DNA from: a virus
IMG/VR virus record: IMGVR_UViG_3300024344_000045
Span: 1 to 39,776 of that record
Length of the DNA: 39,776 bases
Direction: 5' to 3' (one strand)
Positions 14,400-22,538 of the stretch are shown one piece after another. Positions within the stretch are counted from its first letter, which is position 1, and each line of letters starts with the position of its first letter. A model generated the notes under the pieces. The model was not told the origin of the DNA and ran no database searches. It saw only the letters and a list, made by a program, of their open reading frames with translations. A program made the translations under genes and the position numbers.

Positions 14400-16963
14400 T
14401 GCCTGGTCAGACACTCGCCGAAAAAAATCAACCGATCCGGTTTTTTGCGCAAACGATATCACTGGATGACGGGGCCAAGTCCGTTGTCACCGTGACCCGC
14501 GCCGGTTCTTTTAGCGATCCGCGCTACGGTAATTTTGAGATTACCCCGGAAATGTTGCTGTCGATGGTTAAAAACTATCAGCGCAATACGTTTGGCCAGG
14601 CCGTATTTATCGATGTTTCGCATCAACCCGAAAATGGCGCCGCCGGCACGGTGACCAATCTTTTTGTGCAAAACGACAAACTGATGGCCGAGGTTGAATG
14701 GACCCAATACGGCATCGATGCGATTAAGAATAGAAATTTTGTGTATTTGAGCGCCGAGTTCGTCGAAAACTTTGTCGACAACGAACAAGGCGCGGCACAC
14801 GGCACGCTATTGCGTGGTGCGGCGTTAACCACCCGCCCCGTTATCAAGCGGCTCGATCCGGTGCAGCTGGCCGAACACAGCGGCCCGGCGGCACCCCCAA
14901 CCTATTTTAACCCGGAAGTACTCCACACCTTAACAGAGGATGCAACTATGACACTCGCCGAACTCATTGAACGCCTACAAACCACATTGAAAGGATTCAG
15001 TCTGGCTGAATCTGTTATCGACCCGCTGGTGGCGGCGTTTGAGACGACCGCCAAACAGTTGGGCGAGGATCAAACGAAACTCGCGGCACTTTTCGAACAA
15101 TTTGCATCGACCGGCAAGCAGCTGGCCGAATCAACCACCGGGCAGCCTGTGACGTTGAGTATTCAGACGCCCGCGGGCGACGGTGGATTGAAGTTGGCCG
15201 ATGTTGAAAAATTGATTAAGGATAATCAAAAAGCAAAAGAAGACGCCGCGACGCAACTGGCTGAAACGCTCGGCGCACGGCAAACACAATTTGACGATTT
15301 GATCGCCGCCGATGAGGGGCTTAAGACGTTATCCGAGGCGGCCATGACCGCGATCAATTCGGCACGCGATCTGATTACCGCAGACACTACCGAAGACCAG
15401 GTCAAACAATTGGCCGCGCAGCAAATTACGTTAGGTAATCAAATCGCTGTCCAATCCCAACTGGCCGCGCAAGGCTTTCAGGGGCCGGCCGGTTCGGTAC
15501 GGATTAGCGTTGATGAAAGCAACCAGGTCAAATCGTTGCAGGAATCGGTCGACAAGCGTTTGGGACTGGCGAGCACGCCTGATGCCCGGCGATATTCCGC
15601 GACAGGCGGCACACTGCCGCAAGAAAATAAAGATTTGGTCGAAAAAGTCTTGGCCGAATTTGATGCGCGTAATGCGCCGCAGCTGGCCGCCGAAGCGAAA
15701 CAGCTGGCCGCGGGCGATGGCCGGGTGGCCGATGTCGCGGTGCCGGCGGTGTATGAACGCACGGTGATTCGCGAGGCGCTGTATCAATTGGTTGGGCTTC
15801 AATTTGTCGACTCGGGTACGCTGCCGTTTGCATCGTCTGCCGAAATTCCTTATTCCTACAGGGATACAACGGCCGCCGGTCGGAATGATACGCGGACCTA
15901 TGAAGGCCAGGGGATCAATCGCGCCGGCGTGATTCAAACGTTCGACACGGTCTACCCTATTCCGCAAAAAATTTCGTTCGAAATATCGGACGAACTGCGC
16001 TATCTGACCGGGTCGGGCATTTTGGATTGGAACGCGGTTACCGAAAACCAACGCAACGCGACGCGGATTATCGCAGAAGACACCGAGCATTTGATTTTTA
16101 ACGAGGTGTTACGCGCATCTGATGAATTCGGCGCGGTACCCGTCGCCGCTGAAAATTTGGGACCGCAAACCGACGGTACGATCAATATCGTGCTATTGGC
16201 CAATTTTCCAGTGGTTCGCCCTCGCGCCCTATTTGACATGGCAGGCAACGCGATTGGCAACGTGGTCAATCCTATTACGGTGATGTATAACGCCGTCCAG
16301 CTCAGTGAGTTTGACGGGTCCGGTAATCAGCCGGCCGGTACTTACTACGTGTTGGATTTCAACCTGGGCGAGATTAGTCTGGTTGACGAAGCCGGGGCGC
16401 AGGTCACCCCAGGCGCCGCGACCGCGTTCACGATTAGCTATAGCTATTCAACCAATGTTCATGCGTTTAATACGGATCCCGGCGCAACGGCGGTCGACGC
16501 GCATTGGGATAATTTCTTGTATCGATACGGACTGCGCAAAAGCGAAATTGAGGATGCCCGCTACCATATGGCCAACTTTGGTTTGATGCGCGGTGCGCTG
16601 ATGACGCAAATCGAGCAAGCCAAGCAGTTTGGCGCGAATAGCCGCCGGCCGGGTACCGATTTGTCGGCAGACGGAAATTTGGGCCGGGTCAAAGACATTC
16701 CCAACTTTAAAGCGACGGCGCCGGGTCTATGGATGGGCGACCAACGCCTGATTATTGGCGAACGTGGTCAGACCCGATTCCGCATGATGAAACCGTGGGC
16801 TATGTCGGAACTTGAAAACCAAAAAGACGGCAACGGCCGTTTTACCGGTCAAAAAGAAGCCTATGGCGATCAGTTTATCGTATTGCATACGCCAACCCCT
16901 TTGAAACGTGCCTATACCAGCATGGTTGTTTATTCAGCCGCTGCCAGAGTCGCGCGGGTTTAA
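14399..16963 (+). CDS. Mu I-like prohead protease, scaffold and major capsid protein in one frame
   Basis: An 854-residue frame with three parts. Residues 1-183 match the Mu gpI-type protease: FFAQTISLDDG, VFIDVSHQPENGAAG, WTQYGIDAIKNRNFVYLSAEF and LRGAALTTRPVIKRLDPV. Residues 184 to about 415 are Ala/Gln/Glu-rich coiled helix, a scaffold. Residues about 430-854 have capsid-like features: AVPAVYERTVIREALYQLVG, IPYSYRD, ISFEISDELRYL and a C-terminal FRMMKPWAMSELE...YTSMVVYSAAARVARV. In Mu, protease (I) and scaffold (Z) share a frame through an internal start, while capsid T is separate. Here all three are joined. Either a polyprotein is cleaved during maturation, or internal starts (ATG 14948) supply most of the capsid. 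Confidence 0.82.
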   Translation: MPGQTLAEKNQPIRFFAQTISLDDGAKSVVTVTRAGSFSDPRYGNFEITPEMLLSMVKNYQRNTFGQAVFIDVSHQPENGAAGTVTNLFVQNDKLMAEVEWTQYGIDAIKNRNFVYLSAEFVENFVDNEQGAAHGTLLRGAALTTRPVIKRLDPVQLAEHSGPAAPPTYFNPEVLHTLTEDATMTLAELIERLQTTLKGFSLAESVIDPLVAAFETTAKQLGEDQTKLAALFEQFASTGKQLAESTTGQPVTLSIQTPAGDGGLKLADVEKLIKDNQKAKEDAATQLAETLGARQTQFDDLIAADEGLKTLSEAAMTAINSARDLITADTTEDQVKQLAAQQITLGNQIAVQSQLAAQGFQGPAGSVRISVDESNQVKSLQESVDKRLGLASTPDARRYSATGGTLPQENKDLVEKVLAEFDARNAPQLAAEAKQLAAGDGRVADVAVPAVYERTVIREALYQLVGLQFVDSGTLPFASSAEIPYSYRDTTAAGRNDTRTYEGQGINRAGVIQTFDTVYPIPQKISFEISDELRYLTGSGILDWNAVTENQRNATRIIAEDTEHLIFNEVLRASDEFGAVPVAAENLGPQTDGTINIVLLANFPVVRPRALFDMAGNAIGNVVNPITVMYNAVQLSEFDGSGNQPAGTYYVLDFNLGEISLVDEAGAQVTPGAATAFTISYSYSTNVHAFNTDPGATAVDAHWDNFLYRYGLRKSEIEDARYHMANFGLMRGALMTQIEQAKQFGANSRRPGTDLSADGNLGRVKDIPNFKATAPGLWMGDQRLIIGERGQTRFRMMKPWAMSELENQKDGNGRFTGQKEAYGDQFIVLHTPTPLKRAYTSMVVYSAAARVARV
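14931..14950 (+). promoter_or_regulatory. Internal ribosome-binding site and start for scaffold-capsid form
   Basis: ACAGAGGATGCAACT precedes an in-frame ATG at 14948 (residue 184), exactly at the protease/scaffold boundary. GAGG stands about 8 bases before the ATG. This mirrors the Mu I/Z arrangement and would give a 671-residue scaffold-capsid protein in excess over the protease. Confidence 0.6.
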
Positions 16964-16982
16964 TCTTTAATTTCGTTTTTGT

Positions 16983-17038
16983 CGCCCGGTTTGGAAAGAG
17001 CCGGGCGATACCCCGCCCTTTTCTGGTGCGGGCTTTTT
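16983..17038 (+). terminator. Hairpin plus rho-independent terminator after capsid gene
   Basis: CGCCCGG (16983-16989) pairs with CCGGGCG (17001-17007), and a second stem CCCGC (17012-17016)/GCGGG (17028-17032) is followed by TTTTT. The pair could act as partial terminator and mRNA 3' stabiliser, giving high capsid mRNA with limited read-through to the next gene at 17052. Confidence 0.72.
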
Positions 17039-17051
17039 ATTGAGGTGATTC

Positions 17052-17516
17052 ATGTCGCATAGACCGGTCAAAAATGATGCTGAACACGCGATTAACGTCG
17101 CAGGTTTTTCGATACAACCGGGCGAAACGCGTTTGATTGACGAATCGTTATTGCCAAAGCAGCCACCGGCCGCCGCACCGCCTGACGAACCGATTGAAGA
17201 ATTCCCGGTTCTGCAAGCCATACGTGACGGTAACGTGGCCAGTGTGGCGTCGGCGATTTTGGATCTATCGGCCGCCGACCTGGCGCAATTGGCCGCATTG
17301 GAAGAACAGGACGAAAGCCCGCGCAAGGGCGTTTTGACTGCGATCCAAGAGGACAGCTTGGCCCGTGCGGACTTACAGACCCAAGTCGATAGTGCAACGG
17401 CTGACGAGATTAAACAACTGATGGAAGACCACGCGAGCCGCCGAGGATTTATGGAGATTTTGGGTCAGGCGATCACGCGGTTAATGGACGCCGCCGAAAC
17501 CGAAACCAATGAGTAA
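17052..17516 (+). CDS. Head-cluster protein, unknown function
   Basis: 154 residues with a GAGGTGATTC ribosome-binding site. The N-terminus is a small beta segment (HAINVAGFSIQPGETRLIDESLLP, like other short post-capsid proteins), followed by a Pro/Ala linker (PKQPPAAAPPDEP) and a helical C-terminal domain rich in Glu/Ala (LSAADLAQLAALEEQDESPRK). No catalytic motif or membrane segment. Its position between capsid and holin suggests a head-completion or decoration role, but I do not recognise the family. It overlaps the holin gene by 8 bases. Confidence 0.6.
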   Translation: MSHRPVKNDAEHAINVAGFSIQPGETRLIDESLLPKQPPAAAPPDEPIEEFPVLQAIRDGNVASVASAILDLSAADLAQLAALEEQDESPRKGVLTAIQEDSLARADLQTQVDSATADEIKQLMEDHASRRGFMEILGQAITRLMDAAETETNE

Positions 17517-17925
17517 CCTAATCACGCTAGTTCTGGATCTGTTGGCCAAAGTTCCGTTGTCTTCCGGCGTGACGGTTGAAACTTTTTTTGCCGATCTGTT
17601 CAGCAATATTTGTAAAACAGATCATGAAAAAGCGGCCGGCAATTTGATTATCGGTCGGGTCAAAGAAGAACCGGAACAGGTTAAGCAGGCGTTGGCGCGG
17701 CTGAACACTGCGCAGCGAACGCTATTTACTGCGGGTTGGCGCCCGGCCGCCGGGTGGGTTTGCGTGGCGGGTTTGGCGTATCAATTCATTGTTGCGCCGA
17801 TTATCGCTTCGATTACCGGTACCGCGGTGCATATCGATTCGGAAATGATGACTTATATCCTGGCCACGGTGACCGGGTTGGGCGGGCTTAGGACCGTTGA
17901 GAAAATGAACGGGCGAGCCAGGTGA
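17509..17925 (+). CDS. Holin, three-transmembrane type
   Basis: A 138-residue protein. A helical N-terminal half is followed by the signature FTAGWRPAAGWVCVAGLAYQFIVAP, a second hydrophobic segment (IIASITGTAVHIDSEMMTYILATVTG) and the terminal GLGGLRTVEKMNGR. That is the pattern of the 3TM holins found in many tailed phages and gene transfer agents. It would form the inner-membrane lesion that lets the M15 endolysin reach the wall. It overlaps the upstream gene and is one base from the next small membrane gene, making a lysis pair. Confidence 0.86.
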   Translation: MSNLITLVLDLLAKVPLSSGVTVETFFADLFSNICKTDHEKAAGNLIIGRVKEEPEQVKQALARLNTAQRTLFTAGWRPAAGWVCVAGLAYQFIVAPIIASITGTAVHIDSEMMTYILATVTGLGGLRTVEKMNGRAR

Positions 17926-17926
17926 A

Positions 17927-18214
17927 ATGCCAGACCAACGGGAGTGCGACCAACTCAGGAATAAAATTGAGGCTATTGGTGATGAAATGCGCGCCGGCGA
18001 TATTAAGCTTTGGGACAAATACAACGAGGTTACTAGATTGATATCGGGCAATTCTATAGAGGGTGGAATAATCGGTGCGATCAATCGATTTGATACGATT
18101 CTTAAGTACCTTCAGGAAAGCGATAATCGCAAGTCTCGTCAAGCGTGGTCTATTATTTTGCTGCTGTTAGCGCAGATCATAGGTGTAATAATTTTTTCGC
18201 TTAAGCAAGGATGA
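17927..18214 (+). CDS. Holin-partner or spanin-like tail-anchored protein
   Basis: 95 residues: a hydrophilic helical N-terminus with heptad-like spacing (CDQLRNKIEAIGDEMRAGDIKLWDKYNEV) and a single hydrophobic C-terminal segment (AWSIILLLLAQIIGVIIFSL). The topology is the reverse of a classical Rz i-spanin, so an antiholin or holin-modulator role is as likely. It follows the holin by one base and precedes the connector by one base. Confidence 0.55.
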   Translation: MPDQRECDQLRNKIEAIGDEMRAGDIKLWDKYNEVTRLISGNSIEGGIIGAINRFDTILKYLQESDNRKSRQAWSIILLLLAQIIGVIIFSLKQG

Positions 18215-18215
18215 A

Positions 18216-18833
18216 ATGAGCCTGCAAGAACTGATCATCGCGCTTAAGGCCATATTGGCCGACACCGCGAACAAATTAACCGGCCACGGTGAAAGTGATT
18301 TTCAACGGCTTTTGGAGGCGGCCGCGCTGGATTTTTCGCGCGTACGACCCAGGATTGTGCAGGCCAGCTTGACGCTAATCGCGGATCAAGCGCTATACCC
18401 TGCCCCGGTTGATTTACGCTGCTTTGCCTCGTCGTCTTGGGGGCTGGCGGCGCGGCGAAATTGCAAGCCTTGGGAAGCTGGCTACCCGCAAACGCTGCCC
18501 CATGTTCGCGTTGTGGAGTCGGGCGGCGGCCGACAATTGGCTTTGGATCCACCGCCTAACAATGCTCAGATTTTGCAGTTAGGCGGAGATTACGACTATT
18601 ACTACAACGCCGTGCACAGCATTGGCGCTACCGCCGCGCAAACCACCATCGACCCCAAAGATAAAAGCTTGTTATTGCTGAGGGCGACGGCCGAGGCGAT
18701 GTCGAATTTGGCAATACGCAATCACGGCAAACCCGTCAAATTGCGCGATGGCTTGAATATGGGACCGCGCAACGGTACGCCGGCGGCCTTGTATGACCAG
18801 CTGATGGAACAATTCGAAAAGCAGGCGGCGTGA
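18216..18833 (+). CDS. Head-tail connector/adaptor-like protein
   Basis: 205 residues, all-helical N-terminus (LQELIIALKAILADTANKL...FQRLLEAAALDFSRVRP), a middle beta segment (QASLTLIADQALYPAPVDLRCF) and a C-terminal helix. Position after capsid and before the gp10-like protein, with similar size, fits the gp6/gp16-type adaptors that extend the portal. Y-D-Y-Y-Y in the middle is unusual. Assigned mainly by synteny with Mu-type late operons (Mu gp35-36 region). Confidence 0.6.
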   Translation: MSLQELIIALKAILADTANKLTGHGESDFQRLLEAAALDFSRVRPRIVQASLTLIADQALYPAPVDLRCFASSSWGLAARRNCKPWEAGYPQTLPHVRVVESGGGRQLALDPPPNNAQILQLGGDYDYYYNAVHSIGATAAQTTIDPKDKSLLLLRATAEAMSNLAIRNHGKPVKLRDGLNMGPRNGTPAALYDQLMEQFEKQAA

Positions 18834-19027
18834 TGACAGACCCCTGTTTAAAAGATCACAAGCCGGGACGATGGACCGATATCGATCTCTCTAAAATTTT
18901 GATGACGATTGTTGTGTTGTTGCTGCTGTGCTCGATGGTTGCCGGATTTGGGTTTGAATTGGGGCGTACGGTGGCGCTTTACATGAATGCGATTTTTCAT
19001 ATTGGTGCGCCATGCCTGACGGGTTAA
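18833..19027 (+). CDS. Small single-span membrane protein
   Basis: The ATG at 18833 overlaps the preceding TGA (TGATG); a GTG at 18830 is less likely. The 64-residue protein has one clear membrane span (ILMTIVVLLLLCSMVAGFGFELG) with the charged N-terminus probably cytoplasmic. Unknown function. A membrane peptide between connector and tail-completion genes is unexpected, and it might modulate lysis with the nearby holin. Confidence 0.55.
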   Translation: MTDPCLKDHKPGRWTDIDLSKILMTIVVLLLLCSMVAGFGFELGRTVALYMNAIFHIGAPCLTG

Positions 19028-19512
19028 GGCTTAGCGTTAAGCTGGACGACAAACGCGTTCGGCGGGCCATGCGGCGCGCGCCGTCGATATTGTTGAGACA
19101 TATCGATGCCGGGTTAGGCCGCGGCGCGCTGGAAGTTTCGAGGGAAGCTCGACGCCAGGCGCCGAAAGCTTTTTCGACCTTGACCCAATCAATTTCGGTA
19201 GATCGTGAACGGCCGTTGCACTATGTCGTGGCCCCGTCGGTCGATTACGCCGGCATTGTCGAGCAAGGCGGTGATAGCGGCGGTTTTCCGCCGCAGCAAG
19301 CGTTATTGGATTGGATCCGTGTTAAGGGGATTACGCCCGACGACCCGGAGATGGACGAAAACGACCTGGCCTTTGTAATCGGTCAATCGATTCTGAATAA
19401 CGGTACACCGGCGCAACCGTATATGGCACCGGCTTTGAAAGCCAAACGGACGCGGGTATTTGAACTTGTGCAGCGCGGCGCCAGGCGAGGATTACGCGAG
19501 GCGGGCTTGTGA
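19012..19512 (+). CDS. HK97 gp10-like tail completion protein
   Basis: A 166-residue protein overlapping the previous gene by 16 bases. A helical N-terminus (DDKRVRRAMRRAPSILLRHIDAGLGRGALEVSREARRQAPKA) and a beta core with LHYVVAPSVDYAGIVEQGGDSGGFPP, then a C-terminal MAPALKAKRTRVFELV, follow the pattern of HK97 gp10/Mu G-type proteins: 'Y...Y..E.G' with a final 'P...PA' segment. They join tail to head. Good agreement in length and order. Confidence 0.78.
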   Translation: MPDGLRLSVKLDDKRVRRAMRRAPSILLRHIDAGLGRGALEVSREARRQAPKAFSTLTQSISVDRERPLHYVVAPSVDYAGIVEQGGDSGGFPPQQALLDWIRVKGITPDDPEMDENDLAFVIGQSILNNGTPAQPYMAPALKAKRTRVFELVQRGARRGLREAGL

Positions 19513-20018
19513 GCCAGGTCGGCATCATCGCGGCGGGATTACGCGACGCACTAGAGACTGCCGCGCCGTTACGGACCGTCACGCGTACTTTGGTTATGTT
19601 TTCCGATCGGGAGGACGAGGCGCTATTGGACGGCGTTTATACGTTGCTGGTTACCGGTCTGTCTGGGGCGGAGCGTTACCGCCGATTTGTCGATTTAATG
19701 CTGGTCGGTCAGATTAAAGTTGATGAGGAAGAATCGGGCGAAAAGCTGGAAGAAGCCGAACTGTTAATGATCGATGAGATTTTGGCTTTCCAATCCGGTT
19801 TAAACGTTAATTTTTCGTTCGAATCGATCGCATCTAGCCGCCAGATTGAGGCGCCGTACGGCTGGGTGAGCGTTAAAGGGACCGTCGGGCCGTTCGATTT
19901 ATGCCAGCCGATCGACGCGTCGACGATTGGTGATTTTATTACCTTCCACGCCGAAACGGATCTAGGCGGAAACGCCGACAATCCGGCGATGATTACCGAA
20001 ACAACACTACCGCAATAG
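19509..20018 (+). CDS. Tail terminator-like protein (Mu gp37 type)
   Basis: Starts at GTG 19509 in a GTGA overlap. 169 residues, mixed alpha/beta: LRTVTRTLVMFSDREDEALLDGVYTLLVTG, YRRFVDLMLVGQI. It sits immediately before the DUF2635 (gp38) and sheath (gp39) homologues, where Mu encodes gp37, the protein thought to end the growing tail. Function is inferred from order and size; the sequence motif is not distinctive. Confidence 0.6.
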   Translation: MSQVGIIAAGLRDALETAAPLRTVTRTLVMFSDREDEALLDGVYTLLVTGLSGAERYRRFVDLMLVGQIKVDEEESGEKLEEAELLMIDEILAFQSGLNVNFSFESIASSRQIEAPYGWVSVKGTVGPFDLCQPIDASTIGDFITFHAETDLGGNADNPAMITETTLPQ

Positions 20019-20026
20019 GGGCCGCA

Positions 20027-20230
20027 ATGACTGATAGTACACAGATTTACGTTAAACCTTGCACGTGCAAAACAGCGGGCGAGAAAGATAAGCCCTTTGT
20101 TGTGAGAATGCCGCACCGAGGCTTTGCCGTCCTACCGGACGAGGGGGCTTGGTGGCCGAATAATGCGTACACCCGCCGGCGTATCAACGAAGGCGCGATC
20201 GAAACCGCTAAACCACCCAAAGGATCCTAA
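20027..20230 (+). CDS. DUF2635-like protein (Mu gp38 type)
   Basis: 67 residues, small and basic at the end (VVRMPHRGFAVLPDEGAWWPNNAYTRRRINEGAIE). The G-x-x-V-P-x-x-x-x-W-x-x...RR..G pattern is that of the small Mu gp38 family next to the sheath. Biochemical role unknown; it is conserved beside the sheath in Mu-like phages. Confidence 0.72.
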   Translation: MTDSTQIYVKPCTCKTAGEKDKPFVVRMPHRGFAVLPDEGAWWPNNAYTRRRINEGAIETAKPPKGS

Positions 20231-20232
20231 AC

Positions 20233-21693
20233 ATGAGCGAAATTAGCTTTTTTGAAATCCCGGAAAAATTACGCATTCACGGCGTTCGGGTTGAGTTTGA
20301 TCCCCGCCTGGCGGGTAACGCGGTTATCGATTTTAGAATGCTGATACTCGGCCAGCAATTTACCACGGGGCAAGCCGCCGCCGGCGTTCCGGTTCGTGTC
20401 AATGGGAACGGCGAAACAACCGACGCGTTATTCGGCCGTGGTTCACAAATCGCCGAAATGGTCAAAGCGGCCGTCGCTGCCCGACCATTTTTGGAAATAT
20501 GGGCGTTGCCGATCGATGAAAATGCCGCCGGCGCAATCGCCAGCGGGTCGCTGACCGTGACCGGTCCGGCGACGGCCAACGGAACGATTAATCTTTATAT
20601 TGCCGGCAAACGCGTTCAAATAGGCGTGAATATTAACGACTCCGCCAACGCGATTGCCAGCGCGATTGATGCTGCAATCACCGCGCAAACGGATTTGTCG
20701 GTGGCCTCAAGTGTGGCGACCAACGTCGTGACGCTCACGGCCCAATGGAAAGGCGAAACCGGCAATGATATCGATGTACGGTTTAATTATTTCGATGAAT
20801 CCCTGCCGGCAGGCGTCACGATTGCGATTAGCGCGATGGCCGGCGGTACCGCTAACCCGGACGTGACCAACGCGATTGCCGGTTTTGGCGCGGAATGGTG
20901 GAACTGGATTGTGACGCCGTGGACCGATACCGCCAATCTACTGGCGTTGGAAACGCATTTGAGCACACAATTTGGCGCGATGGTGGCGAAAGGCGCCCGC
21001 GCGTTTGCGGCGTATCGGGGTAGCCATGCGGCAACGGGTACTTACGGCAATACACGAAATAGCGCGCATATCAGCTCACACGGTACAAACCTGTCACCTA
21101 CGCCACCCTGGATTTGGGCGGCGGTGAATGGTGCGGTGGCCGCTTTTAGCCTAACCAACGATCCCGCCAGGCAATTGAACGACCTTGCATTGCCCGGTAT
21201 ATTGCCGGCCGCAATACAGGAGCGGTGGGACGATCCAGAACTTAACGCGCTGATGTTTGACGGGATTGCCACGCATAAGGTGGACCGCGACGGTACCGTC
21301 AGGATCGAGGCACAGCTGTCTATGTACCAAACCAATGCGAGCGGCATCAACGACGATGCGTGGTTGTATATCAATACGGCCGAGACTTTGGAACGCTGGC
21401 GATTCTCTCTAGTTGCTAAAGTCGCAACGAAGCACGCTCGGCAAAAACTGGCGGGCGATGATGTGAACGTCACCCGCGGCCAGCAAACGGCGCAGCCCAA
21501 GACCGTCAAGGTCACCGTTTTAGACGCGTACCAAGACGCGATTAACGCGGGCTGGATGCAAGACTATGACGGTTATAAAAACGACCTGGTCGCACAGATT
21601 CACGGCACGGATAAAAACCGCCTGGATATTTACGAGTCGCCGCGGTTGGTGGGTAATTTGCGGATTGTGGCGGTTCATTCTGAGTTTCAATAG
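20233..21693 (+). CDS. Tail sheath protein
   Basis: 486 residues. Starts SEISFFEIPEKLRIHGVRVEFDPR, then a domain in the GTASGSL region, a QFGAMVAKGARAFAAYRGSHAATGTYGNTRNSAHIS segment and a C-terminal LYINTAETLERWRFSLVAKVATKHARQKL. This is the Mu L-type sheath pattern and length. Sheath proteins polymerise round the tube and contract at infection, so the particle is a myovirus. Typical gpL-like final part VGNLRIVAVHSEF. RBS and spacing are normal. Confidence 0.9.
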   Translation: MSEISFFEIPEKLRIHGVRVEFDPRLAGNAVIDFRMLILGQQFTTGQAAAGVPVRVNGNGETTDALFGRGSQIAEMVKAAVAARPFLEIWALPIDENAAGAIASGSLTVTGPATANGTINLYIAGKRVQIGVNINDSANAIASAIDAAITAQTDLSVASSVATNVVTLTAQWKGETGNDIDVRFNYFDESLPAGVTIAISAMAGGTANPDVTNAIAGFGAEWWNWIVTPWTDTANLLALETHLSTQFGAMVAKGARAFAAYRGSHAATGTYGNTRNSAHISSHGTNLSPTPPWIWAAVNGAVAAFSLTNDPARQLNDLALPGILPAAIQERWDDPELNALMFDGIATHKVDRDGTVRIEAQLSMYQTNASGINDDAWLYINTAETLERWRFSLVAKVATKHARQKLAGDDVNVTRGQQTAQPKTVKVTVLDAYQDAINAGWMQDYDGYKNDLVAQIHGTDKNRLDIYESPRLVGNLRIVAVHSEFQ

Positions 21694-21704
21694 GAGATTA
21701 AGAC

Positions 21705-22064
21705 ATGGCGAATACACAAATTACCGGCCGGGCCGACATTCAAATTGATGGCCAGGTAGTTCGAAGCCTGCCGGGCGCCACCCTGACGATGGACGGCGAA
21801 CAACGTGAACCGGTTTATGCGGGGAATGAGTTTTTGTACAGATCGACGCCGCAGGCGCCAGAAATGGACTGCAAAATCGCGCATACCAAAGACCAGTCGA
21901 TCCGGTTTTTAACGGACCTGGTCGACGCGTTGGTGGTGTTTACGACCGACAACAACGTGGTGTTTTATTTGCGCAATGCGTGGACGATGGAACCGCCGCA
22001 GCTGGATTCGGGCAACGGTGAAATTTCGTTGAAAATGAGCGGCCAGTCGGTGGATGAAAATTGA
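21705..22064 (+). CDS. Tail tube protein
   Basis: 119 residues, beginning ANTQITGRADIQIDGQVVRSLPGATLTMDGEQREPVYAG, a beta-rich fold with the family's length and place directly after the sheath (Mu M). Forms the inner rigid tube through which DNA passes. RBS AGGAG 9 bases before the ATG. Its stop is in TGATG with the chaperone start. Confidence 0.9.
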   Translation: MANTQITGRADIQIDGQVVRSLPGATLTMDGEQREPVYAGNEFLYRSTPQAPEMDCKIAHTKDQSIRFLTDLVDALVVFTTDNNVVFYLRNAWTMEPPQLDSGNGEISLKMSGQSVDEN

Positions 22065-22432
22065 TGGAAATCACGCTGATTCATGGCTTGACGGTCGAGC
22101 AGGACGGCGAACCGGTTACCCATCATAAAACCGTGTTAAAGGAATTGACGGTTGGTGAACTTTTCGACGCGCAAAAAGCGGCCGAGCGGGTGATCCATAC
22201 CGACACGGGTGTTCATCTGCTGCAAAGCGATGTTGAATTTGGCATCGAATTGGTACGCCGGGCGATTGTATCGATTGGCGATATCCAAGGCCCGTTAAGC
22301 GTTGAGCAGATGCGCGGCTTGATGTCGTCGGACCTGACGCTGATTCAAAGCAAGCTGGACGGTTACGAGGCGGCGGCGATGCAAGCCGCGGAGGCGCGGG
22401 GGCGATCTAATCCGGTATCTGCCGAGGATTGA
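22064..22432 (+). CDS. Tail assembly chaperone, frame-0 product (Mu gp41 type)
   Basis: 122 residues from the ATG at 22064 (a TTG at 22061 is in frame, but the ATG sits in a TGATG overlap with the tube stop). Helical and acidic: VLKELTVGELFDAQKAAERV...VEFGIELVRRAIVSIGDIQ, the small chaperone that loads the tape measure. Conventional termination is at the TGA 22430-22432. A slippery site at 22398-22405 leads into an alternative frame (see the separate entry). Confidence 0.85.
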   Translation: MEITLIHGLTVEQDGEPVTHHKTVLKELTVGELFDAQKAAERVIHTDTGVHLLQSDVEFGIELVRRAIVSIGDIQGPLSVEQMRGLMSSDLTLIQSKLDGYEAAAMQAAEARGRSNPVSAED

Positions 22433-22538
22433 AACGTTACACCTTCGATTGTCCGCCGGTACCGGGTGGTCACGCTCGGAAATCCTAGCTTTGAGCCTGT
22501 CTCAATTATTGCACTATTCGACCGCATTAAATGGCTGA
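22064..22538 (+). CDS. Tail assembly chaperone, predicted -2 frameshift product
   Basis: At 22398-22405 the RNA reads GGGGGCGA, decoded CGG-GGG-CGA in frame 0. A -2 slip after CGA continues from 22404 in another frame for 44 codons (DLIRYLPRIETLHLRL...) to TGA 22536-22538, giving about 158 residues. The extension overlaps the tape-measure start by 8 bases. I recall that Mu makes its gp41 fusion by -2 slippage on a run of the same type, whereas lambda and most others use -1. The long form is expected to be the minor, tape-binding species. Confidence 0.78.
22398..22405 (+). promoter_or_regulatory. Programmed -2 ribosomal frameshift site
   Basis: GGGGGCGA sits inside the last tenth of the chaperone reading frame, and the frame reached by -2 (not -1: a stop, TAA, follows at once) stays open for 44 codons across the intergenic gap to the tape-measure start. 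No pseudoknot or downstream stem was worked out. Confidence 0.75.

Noticed and set aside
15431-16090. 219-residue minus-strand open frame
   Set aside because: Antisense shadow of the protease-scaffold-capsid gene, with no ribosome site.
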